The notes below the pieces were generated by a model that was not told the origin of the DNA, made no database searches, and was given only the letters and a program-made list of their open reading frames with translations. A program made the position numbers and the translations under genes. DNA of 64,000 nucleotides from DYRG01 sp041161065 (GTDB taxonomy: Bacteria; Pseudomonadota; Gammaproteobacteria; Beggiatoales; Beggiatoaceae): the NCBI GenBank assembly GCA_041161065.1, contig JBEAVE010000010.1:186001-250000 (forward strand), given 5' to 3'. How positions within the stretch are numbered: the first letter of the stretch is position 1; each line of letters starts with the position of its first letter. Shown here piece by piece: positions 43,039 through 49,798 of the stretch.

Positions 43039-43513
43039 TATTAGGTGAAGGAAAATAATATTGGTAGTCCTCATTTAATTCTAATGCTAAAATAATCGCG
43101 TCTTCACGACCTTTTTTACTGGGATAATAATTTTTTCTTATCCCAATTTCATTAAAACCCAACTGACGATACAAACGATGCGCGGTTTCATTAGATGTTC
43201 TCACTTCTAGAAATATAATTTCTGCACCATGTTTCTTGGCAAGATATAACAAATAACGCATTAAATAGTTACCATAACCTTTCTTTTGAAAATCGGGATC
43301 AATAACAATATTCAAAACGTGCGATTCTCCCGCCGCCACCGATACAATTCCGTAACCAATCAAATGATTTGAAATATCCAATCCCCAGCACACATAACCC
43401 GATTTCAAACAGTCTTGAAAAATCCCCATTGTCCAAGGAAATTGACACGCCCGTTGCTCTATTTTCATGATAGCTGACAAATCACTATGTAATAAAGGTC
43501 TTATTTTAAGCAT
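43019..43513 (-). CDS. rimI: RimI, ribosomal protein S18 alanine N-acetyltransferase
   Basis: A 164-residue GNAT enzyme acetylating the N-terminus of S18. It shows the N-terminal LKIRPLLHSDLSAIMKIEQRACQFPWT, the substrate-facing block HVLNIVIDPDFQKKGYGNYLMRYLL with the acetyl-CoA loop (Q/R-x-x-G-x-G/A), and LEVRTSNETAHRLYRQLGFNEIGIRKNYYP, all RimI marks. tsaB, often adjacent, is absent. It follows the methyltransferase gene by 15 bases on the same strand. Confidence 0.94.
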   Translation of the reverse strand: MLKIRPLLHSDLSAIMKIEQRACQFPWTMGIFQDCLKSGYVCWGLDISNHLIGYGIVSVAAGESHVLNIVIDPDFQKKGYGNYLMRYLLYLAKKHGAEIIFLEVRTSNETAHRLYRQLGFNEIGIRKNYYPSKKGREDAIILALELNEDYQYYFPSPNIKEKTA

Positions 43514-43528
43514 TGAGTGGTTGTTCTT

Positions 43529-45199
43529 TTAATCAAATAGTTCATCATTTTGCAGATTTTTTCTTTCTGCGCTCTTTAAAACTTCTATCGTCATCGGCAA
43601 AGATAGTCTTTTACCGTCCAACATTTCTTGAATAGAAATAATTTCAATTTTTGGATAGCTTTTTCCAAACATTTTATTTTGATAAGTACCGTATTTTTTG
43701 CTCTCTTTAATTAAATTCTCCATCGGATACAATGTAATCAAATAACCAATCGCTGCTTGTTCGCGTTCAATTGTCCCAAATAAATCTCGAACGACGGTTG
43801 GAGAAAGCGTTTTATTTGATTTCACACTAAACAACACTTGTTTATAAACTTGTTTGCCATTTTCATCAACATCAACCATAAAAGCTGTTCCATCAATGCC
43901 TTGATCTCCACCTTTCTTATCATTAATGATTGCTCGATTGTTTGCAAACGTTAAAACCGCCCATTTTTCAAACTCTTTTCTCAATCGATCATCTTGTTTA
44001 TTTGCTAAAGCAACTGCACCTGCAAAATCTTGAGGAATTCCATTTAATTTTAATGTCACAGGAATTTTAACTGTTTTAGTTTTTGAGTCAATAACTTCTT
44101 TGGTAAAATCTCTTCCAAAGCTATCTTCTAATCTTTTTAAGATCAAAGAGATACTTTGATAAGTAATATCAATTCCAATCCAGTTTCTTTTTAATTTTTC
44201 TGCCACCACCACCGTTGTTCCACAACCACAATACGCATCTAAAATTACATCGCCTTCATTTGAACTGGCATTAATGATTCTTCCTAACAATTCTTCAGGC
44301 TTTTGTGTCGGATAACCTAATCGTTCTTTTGAACGCGAAGATAAGGCTGGAATATCGGTAATAATTTCTTGTAAAGCCATGCCTTTATTTTCATCTAAAT
44401 AACGTTTCAAACGGATACCTGTTTTTGTAAAATACAAACGGTTTTCTTCATCTAAACGTTCCATTGTTTCAAGTGGGCAACGCCAATAACTTTTAACGCC
44501 TTTGTATTCATATTCATAACCGCCTCCCGTTAAACCTTTTGCGGTTAAATTATCGCTTGCCCATTTTCTTCCATTTTCATCGCTATATTTGTAATTTTTA
44601 AGCGTTAGTTCTTTTAATGGGAGTCGTAAATTTGTCCAAATATATTGTTTTGATTTTGTATAGAAGAAAATGGTATCTTTGTTTCTCCCATATTTCTTTG
44701 CATCATTATGCGCAGAAGTGCGTTGCCAAGTAATCTCATTTTGAAAGCAACCCATTCTCGGAATAAAAAGGGCATCACAAACCAATTTCAAATAATGGCT
44801 TGCAGTGGTATCACAATGCAAATAAAACGACCCCGTTTTCTTCAAGATTCGATGGATTTCTGCAATACGTTGCGTCATACTCACCAAATATGCCAAAAAA
44901 CTCCCTTTTCCTAACACTTTCTCTAATCCTAGAATTAAATGAATGCTTTGAATTGTGAACACCCCATTTTTATTATTTATAATGTCATTCAAACCCACAT
45001 TTGCACTGTCGTCCCATGTCCAAGTATCCATAAATGCTTGAACTTGCGCAATATCTTGTTTATCTTGGGTAGAATAAATTTGATTGTAATCTTCATTTGA
45101 ATTGAAAGGCGGATCGATATAACACAAATCCACTGTTTCATCAGCAAGATATTGACGTAAAATATCCAAATTATCCCCGTAAAAAAGTTGATTGCTCAT
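43529..45199 (-). CDS. DNA methyltransferase fused to Mrr-like nuclease domain
   Basis: A 556-residue protein. The methyltransferase part (about 1-360) has motif IV DPPFNSN at 29-35 ahead of the SAM site DAYCGCGTTV at 321-330, the beta-class order of type III Mod-like N6-adenine or N4-cytosine enzymes; YPTQKPEELLGRII is motif X. The C-terminal part (about 395-530) has WAVLTFANNRAI, GGDQGIDGTAF (D432, D436), then VLFSVKSNK (458-460) and VRDLFGTIEREQAAIGYLIT. This matches the Mrr/PD-(D/E)xK nuclease pattern, with Ser in place of the usual Glu/Gln before V-K. It may be a one-gene restriction-modification enzyme. It is divergent from leuD and has no separate restriction gene beside it. Confidence 0.85.
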   Translation of the reverse strand: MSNQLFYGDNLDILRQYLADETVDLCYIDPPFNSNEDYNQIYSTQDKQDIAQVQAFMDTWTWDDSANVGLNDIINNKNGVFTIQSIHLILGLEKVLGKGSFLAYLVSMTQRIAEIHRILKKTGSFYLHCDTTASHYLKLVCDALFIPRMGCFQNEITWQRTSAHNDAKKYGRNKDTIFFYTKSKQYIWTNLRLPLKELTLKNYKYSDENGRKWASDNLTAKGLTGGGYEYEYKGVKSYWRCPLETMERLDEENRLYFTKTGIRLKRYLDENKGMALQEIITDIPALSSRSKERLGYPTQKPEELLGRIINASSNEGDVILDAYCGCGTTVVVAEKLKRNWIGIDITYQSISLILKRLEDSFGRDFTKEVIDSKTKTVKIPVTLKLNGIPQDFAGAVALANKQDDRLRKEFEKWAVLTFANNRAIINDKKGGDQGIDGTAFMVDVDENGKQVYKQVLFSVKSNKTLSPTVVRDLFGTIEREQAAIGYLITLYPMENLIKESKKYGTYQNKMFGKSYPKIEIISIQEMLDGKRLSLPMTIEVLKSAERKNLQNDELFD

Positions 45200-45290
45200 C
45201 TTTAATCCAATATAAAAATTAAAATAGACTTTATTATAGCGCGAGTTTGGGTATAATTAAGGTGATTTTTAACAACAAAGGATAGAAAAA

Positions 45291-45929
45291 ATGCTGGCTT
45301 TTACGATTTTAACGGGATTAGTTGCTCCTTTAGATCGAGCAAATGTTGATACCGATGCGATTATTCCCAAACAATTTTTGAAATCGATTCGTCGCAGTGG
45401 TTTTGGACCGAATTTATTTGATGAATGGCGTTATTTAGATCACGGTGAACCTGAGCAAGATTGTTCAAATCGTCCATTAAATCAAGACTTTATTTTAAAT
45501 CAACCGCGTTATAAAAATGCGCAAATCTTATTGGCGAGAAAAAACTTTGGTTGTGGTTCAAGTCGTGAACACGCACCTTGGGCTTTGTTAGATTATGGAT
45601 TTAGGGCAATTATTGCTCCCTCATTTGCGGATATTTTCTTTAATAATTGTTTTAAAAATGGCATTTTACCGATCATTTTAACGGAAGAAGAAATCGAGCA
45701 ACTTTTCCAAGCGGTGTTTGCTAATGAAGGCTATCAATTAACGGTTGATTTGGCAAAACAACAAGTGGTTTCTCCTGATAATAAAATTTATCATTTCACG
45801 GTTGATGAATTTAGAAAACATTGTTTGTTAAATGGTTTAGATGAAATCGGTTTAACATTACAACACGCTGACGATATTTGTCGTTATGAAACCGCCCGCA
45901 AACAAACTGCACCCTGGTTATTTAATTAA
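45291..45929 (+). CDS. leuD: LeuD, 3-isopropylmalate dehydratase small subunit
   Basis: LeuD with LeuC isomerises 2-isopropylmalate to 3-isopropylmalate in leucine synthesis. The 212-residue protein shows GLVAPLDRANVDTDAIIPKQFLKSI, LARKNFGCGSSREHAPWAL and the swivelling-domain end IAPSFADIFFNNCFKNGILPI. AAAGGA precedes the ATG and a TATAAT at 45252-45257 suggests its own promoter. leuC and leuB, the usual neighbours, are not in the window. The 3' end overlaps convergent kdsD by 4 bases. Confidence 0.96.
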   Translation: MLAFTILTGLVAPLDRANVDTDAIIPKQFLKSIRRSGFGPNLFDEWRYLDHGEPEQDCSNRPLNQDFILNQPRYKNAQILLARKNFGCGSSREHAPWALLDYGFRAIIAPSFADIFFNNCFKNGILPIILTEEEIEQLFQAVFANEGYQLTVDLAKQQVVSPDNKIYHFTVDEFRKHCLLNGLDEIGLTLQHADDICRYETARKQTAPWLFN

Positions 45930-46903
45930 ACTACGCCTGCGCGCAACAAATCGTGCATATTTAGTGCGCCGACCAGTTGTTGTTCTGCATTAACCACTAA
46001 TAAGCCATTGATTTTATGGGTTTCCATTAGATTTAAGGCTTCAACGGCTAACATTTCTGGAAAAACCGTTTTGGGGTTTCTAGTCATAACCTGAGAAATC
46101 AGAGTTGTTTGAATATCGATAGCCATTTCAAATGTTCTGCGCAAATCTCCGTCGGTGTAAATGCCTATTACACGATTGTTTTGATCGACAACGGCAGTCA
46201 TGCCTAATCCTTTGCGGGTCATTTCTAATAAAGCACTTTTTAATTCAGCCGCTTGCGAAATACTAGGCATTTGATCGGCGCAGTGCATTAAATCGCTGAC
46301 GTGCAATAACAAACGTCGCCCTAACCGCCCGCCAGGGTGCGAACGCGCAAAATCGGCGGCGTTAAACGCACGGCTTTCCAACAACGCGACCGCCAGCGCA
46401 TCACCCATCACCAACGCGGCAGTGGTGCTGGCAGTCGGCGCAAGCCCCAGCGGACAGGCTTCTTTTTCCACGCCCACATCAAGATTGACGGTCGCGGCAG
46501 TGGCGAGCGTTGATGTCGAGTTGCCCGTTAAACTAATTAAAGGCACGCCTAACCGTTTGATTAAAGGCAAAATAGTAAGAATTTCTGTTGTTTCGCCCGA
46601 ATTCGACAGCGCGATGACTACATCTTTGTCGATGATCATGCCGAGATCGCCGTGACTGGCTTCGGCGGGGTGGACAAAAAACGCGGGACTGCCGGTACTT
46701 GCGAGGGTGGCGGCGATTTTTCCGCCGATGTGCCCCGATTTTCCCATGCCGATCACGACAATTCGCCCGTCGCACGCCAATAAAATTTCGCACGCCTTTT
46801 CAAACGCCGCATCGATACGGGGCATTAAAGCCGCAATCGCTTGGGTTTCTATGTCGATTGTTCGCCACGCCGCCCGCCGCATTTTCTCAAAATCTAAGGT
46901 CAT
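45926..46903 (-). CDS. kdsD: KdsD, D-arabinose 5-phosphate isomerase
   Basis: KdsD converts ribulose 5-phosphate to arabinose 5-phosphate for Kdo in lipopolysaccharide. The 325-residue protein has a SIS domain (VIGMGKSGHIGGKIAATLASTGSPAFFVHPAEASHGDLGM; key residues K, H in GKSGH and E in PAEASHG) and two CBS domains (about 205-325). Length is standard. It is a stand-alone copy: the lpt/kdsC genes common next to kdsD are absent. The 5' half is strikingly GC-rich and the 3' half AT-rich. Confidence 0.95.
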   Translation of the reverse strand: MTLDFEKMRRAAWRTIDIETQAIAALMPRIDAAFEKACEILLACDGRIVVIGMGKSGHIGGKIAATLASTGSPAFFVHPAEASHGDLGMIIDKDVVIALSNSGETTEILTILPLIKRLGVPLISLTGNSTSTLATAATVNLDVGVEKEACPLGLAPTASTTAALVMGDALAVALLESRAFNAADFARSHPGGRLGRRLLLHVSDLMHCADQMPSISQAAELKSALLEMTRKGLGMTAVVDQNNRVIGIYTDGDLRRTFEMAIDIQTTLISQVMTRNPKTVFPEMLAVEALNLMETHKINGLLVVNAEQQLVGALNMHDLLRAGVV

Positions 46904-47019
46904 TTAAGAAACTAACTTGATTGATTGGATATTTTATTTTAACATGAAAGAAATCATTTGCGGTTTTGGAGAAAACAATGATGATGAATCTTTCCCTTAG
47001 AAATATTAGAGGACAACTT

Positions 47020-47487
47020 ATGAAACTGAAGAAAACACATTTTTACGGTTTGATCGCGGCAATTGTGGCGTTGGGATTTAACGTGATCGCTAAAGATTTG
47101 ACCATCGAAAGCACCGATGAAAAAACTTTTGGCAATGCGATTGTCAGTGAAGTGACCAGTATTTACGATGGCGACACCTTTCGGGTGAATATCGCGGGTT
47201 ATCCCGATATTGTGGGACATCGCGTGTCGGTGCGGGTTTTTGGGATTGATACGCCAGAAATAAAAGGCAAATGTCCCGCCGAAAAAGAAGCTGCTCAAAA
47301 AGCTAAGCAATTTACGGTTGAAAAATTACGTTCTGGAAAGAAAATCGAATTACGTAATTTACGCCGCGACAAATATTTTCGTTTGCTTTCAGAAGTTTAT
47401 ATCGACAACAATAGCTTAGCTGAAATGCTCATCAAAGCGGGCTTAGCCATTCCTTACGACGGCGGCACGAAAAAAAGTTGGTGCTAA
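47020..47487 (+). CDS. Secreted thermonuclease (SNase-like)
   Basis: The start ATG 47020 follows GAGGA and opens a signal peptide (MKLKKTHFYGLIAAIVALGF...); longer in-frame starts at 46966 or 46978 would spoil it. The 155-residue protein is one staphylococcal-nuclease OB-fold. The catalytic set of that enzyme can be matched: Asp in SIYDGDTF, Arg in VRVFGIDTPE, Asp and Glu in DTPE, and Arg in DKYFRLLSEVY. It cleaves DNA or RNA with calcium, probably in the periplasm or outside. The function is family-based. The downstream gap holds a large inverted repeat. Confidence 0.88.
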   Translation: MKLKKTHFYGLIAAIVALGFNVIAKDLTIESTDEKTFGNAIVSEVTSIYDGDTFRVNIAGYPDIVGHRVSVRVFGIDTPEIKGKCPAEKEAAQKAKQFTVEKLRSGKKIELRNLRRDKYFRLLSEVYIDNNSLAEMLIKAGLAIPYDGGTKKSWC

Positions 47488-47495
47488 TTTCCTTC

Positions 47496-47576
47496 GGTAG
47501 TGGTATAAAGCTAAGCGAAATCTAAATCCAACCTCTTGAAATATAAAGAGTATCTCTCGATGGTTATACCGCTACC
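47496..47576. repeat. Inverted-repeat element between convergent genes
   Basis: GGTAGTGGTATAA (47496-47508) is complementary to TTATACCGCTACC (47564-47576) at 12 of 13 positions, the exception being a G-T pair. The 55-base interior has its own short stems (CTCTT/AAGAG near 47533-47550 and AGAG-TAT-CTCT near 47547-47557). It fills the gap between the nuclease stop and the hybE stop, so it may end both transcripts, or be a small palindromic mobile repeat. No target-site duplication is obvious. Confidence 0.55.
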
Positions 47577-47577
47577 C

Positions 47578-48054
47578 CTATTTCTTACCGCGCAGCAATT
47601 CTAATAACCGCCGCCGTTGAGGATCGGGTTGATTGGTTTCCTCGATTTCTTTTGGCGGGGGCGTTAAGAAACGTTGCAAGTGTTCCAATGCAACCGTTCT
47701 CGCCTGTTCTTGATTAGAAAAACAATGCACCGGAGAAACCAATGAAATACTATAATATTCTCCAATCAGTTCATCTCCACCAAGCGTAAAAACATAGTTT
47801 TCCAATGACGGCAATTGACGTTCAAGTTTCTCATGACCAATTTGAGCAGGTCTCCAGTTTTTGAATTCACAAGACAACAAGATTAAATTGAGAAACCAAG
47901 GCGTAATTAAAACACCCAACAACTCATTTTCTTCAAACTGTTCAAATCCAATCGCTTCAACAGTTAAATTCTCATTGTAAATAGGCAAGTCTTTAATCTG
48001 TTGCTCACCAATTTCCGTGAATCTTGTTATTAAATTTGTAATCCGATCGTGCAT
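47578..48054 (-). CDS. hybE: HybE-like [NiFe]-hydrogenase assembly chaperone
   Basis: A 158-residue cytoplasmic protein of the HybE/HupJ family, accessory chaperones for membrane-bound uptake hydrogenase subunits. The family pattern is visible: LPIYNENLTVEAIGFEQF, GVLITPWFLNLILLSCEF, LPSLENYVFTLGGDELIGEYYSISLVSPVHCF and QEQARTVALEHLQRFL. It follows hupD by 7 bases on the same strand. No hydrogenase structural subunit is nearby. The tail (PQRRRLLELLRGKK) is basic. The family call is by recognition of conserved blocks. Confidence 0.87.
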   Translation of the reverse strand: MHDRITNLITRFTEIGEQQIKDLPIYNENLTVEAIGFEQFEENELLGVLITPWFLNLILLSCEFKNWRPAQIGHEKLERQLPSLENYVFTLGGDELIGEYYSISLVSPVHCFSNQEQARTVALEHLQRFLTPPPKEIEETNQPDPQRRRLLELLRGKK

Positions 48055-48061
48055 TTTTTTC

Positions 48062-48538
48062 TCACTTAGAATGTAATGGAAATCCTATCGTTTTTAATTC
48101 ATCAATAATCATTTGAATTAACATCGGCATTTGCGCAGAAACAGGGGCAGATAATTCCATTCCCAAATCTATTTCTAGCGGTTCAACCCCAAATAACACC
48201 AACCGACGCGGCATAGAACTAGTTAAAGTTGCTGCCGCCAACACATCAGCCAAACCCACTTGATGAGGAGAAACTTTTGTACGAAAAAAAGTCGGAATTT
48301 GCTCATTTTCTAAACGCACAATTGTTCCCGCTGGCTTTCCTGTTTTAACCGCATCGACAATAATAATTTGCTCTGCTTCAGAAATCGGTGTTAAAAGCTC
48401 CATTCCCGACGTTCCTCCATCTAATATTTCTACATCAGATGGGATTTCAAATTGGGTTTCTAGTTGTTGAATGGCTTGAATTCCAACACCCTCGTCTTGC
48501 AAAATTAAATTACCAATCCCCAGCACTAAAATTTTCAT
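48062..48538 (-). CDS. hupD: HupD/HybD-type hydrogenase maturation endopeptidase
   Basis: A nickel-dependent protease that removes the C-terminal peptide of a [NiFe]-hydrogenase large subunit. The 158-residue protein shows LGIGNLILQDEGVGIQAIQ, LDGGTSGMELL and IIVDAVKTGKPAGT. The three nickel ligands of the family match Glu16, Asp62 and His92 (HQVGLAD). The HyaD/HybD/HupD-like sequence, and the HybE partner behind it, point to an uptake (group 1) hydrogenase and not the Hox enzyme. Its target gene is outside the window. Confidence 0.93.
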   Translation of the reverse strand: MKILVLGIGNLILQDEGVGIQAIQQLETQFEIPSDVEILDGGTSGMELLTPISEAEQIIIVDAVKTGKPAGTIVRLENEQIPTFFRTKVSPHQVGLADVLAAATLTSSMPRRLVLFGVEPLEIDLGMELSAPVSAQMPMLIQMIIDELKTIGFPLHSK

Positions 48539-48571
48539 AGCAGTTGTTCACTTTATTAAGAAATAAAAAAA

Positions 48572-49780
48572 TTAAGTGCGATACTCAGCATTAATACGCA
48601 CATAATCATAAGAAAAATCACAAGTCCAAACCTGAGTATTTGAAATCCCTCGATGCAAATAAATTTGCACTACAATTTCTGCTGGTGACATTGCTTGATG
48701 CCCTTGTTCTTCTGTGTATTCAATTGCCCGTCCACCATTTCTCACAATACACACATTATTCAAATAAATTTCCACTGCATTCAAATCAAGATTTTCTACC
48801 CCTGATCGACCAACTGCTGCCAAGATTCTTCCCCAATTTGCATCGCTCGCAAAAAACGCAGTTTTTACCAATGGAGAATGTGCAATTGTATAAGCTACCT
48901 CTAAACATTCTTGCTCAGTTTTTCCTTTCAATACTTCAATTGTAATAAATTTAGTTGCTCCCTCACCATCTCGAACAATACTCTGCGCCAAATAAATGCA
49001 AACTTCTTCAAGCGTTGTTTGGAAAGTTTCTCTATTTTCATCATTAATAAAAACGCCACTTTTTCCCGTCGCCGCTAAAATACACGAATCATTTGTCGAT
49101 GTGTCTCCGTCAATTGTAATTCGGTTAAAACTTTTCTCAACAGCTTGTTTCAAACATTCTTGCAAAATAGGCGTTTCAATTTTAGCATCAGTTGCAATAA
49201 AAGCTAACATTGTCGCCATATCTGGACGAATCATGCCCGCACCTTTTGCAATACCAGTAATAGTCACTGTTTTTCCATTTAATATTATTTCTCTTGAAAC
49301 CCCTTTTGAAAGGGTATCAGTTGTCATAATTGCCCGTGCTGCTTTCAACCAATGTTGCTTATTTAATCCCTCTAATAAATCGGGCAAAATGCTTTCAATT
49401 TTCTCAATCGGTAAAGGCTGACCAATTACCCCTGTAGAAAACGGTAATACTTGAAATTGCTCGCATTTTCCAAGAATTGAAACAGAAGAACAACACCGTT
49501 TTGCATTATCTTTACCTGTTTCACCTGTTCCTGCATTTGCATTACCTGAATTGATTAACCAGAAACGAGGATTTGCTCGTTGTAAATGTTGTTTAGCGAT
49601 TTCTACAGGTGCAGCACAAAACGCATTTTTTGTAAAGACAGCCGCAAAGGTTGTTCCTTCAATAAATTCAAATAAAGTTACATCATCGCGGTCGGTTCTT
49701 TTAATGCCTGCACAAATGCTATTCAAACGCACACCTGCAATAGGTTTCAAATCAGTTGATTCAGTAAAATTAACGGGCAT
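48572..49780 (-). CDS. argJ: ArgJ, glutamate N-acetyltransferase
   Basis: ArgJ recycles the acetyl group from N-acetylornithine to glutamate in arginine synthesis; some forms also use acetyl-CoA. The 402-residue precursor cleaves itself at the conserved MATMLAFIATDA site, where Thr becomes the nucleophile of the beta chain. Other family blocks are GVRLNSICAGIK, LINSGNANAGTG, TMDTLSKGVSRE-like TTDTLSKGVSREI, FNRITIDGDTSTND and SDANWGRILAAVGRSG. It is 19 bases beyond the preceding mechanosensitive channel gene and 34 bases before hupD, so it may belong to a long minus-strand transcript. Confidence 0.96.
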   Translation of the reverse strand: MPVNFTESTDLKPIAGVRLNSICAGIKRTDRDDVTLFEFIEGTTFAAVFTKNAFCAAPVEIAKQHLQRANPRFWLINSGNANAGTGETGKDNAKRCCSSVSILGKCEQFQVLPFSTGVIGQPLPIEKIESILPDLLEGLNKQHWLKAARAIMTTDTLSKGVSREIILNGKTVTITGIAKGAGMIRPDMATMLAFIATDAKIETPILQECLKQAVEKSFNRITIDGDTSTNDSCILAATGKSGVFINDENRETFQTTLEEVCIYLAQSIVRDGEGATKFITIEVLKGKTEQECLEVAYTIAHSPLVKTAFFASDANWGRILAAVGRSGVENLDLNAVEIYLNNVCIVRNGGRAIEYTEEQGHQAMSPAEIVVQIYLHRGISNTQVWTCDFSYDYVRINAEYRT

Positions 49781-49798
49781 AATTAAAGCACCTTTGTT

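Noticed and set aside
46533..46920. Arg-rich frames on both strands within kdsD
   Set aside because: They are shadows of the conserved SIS-domain frame, with no independent support.
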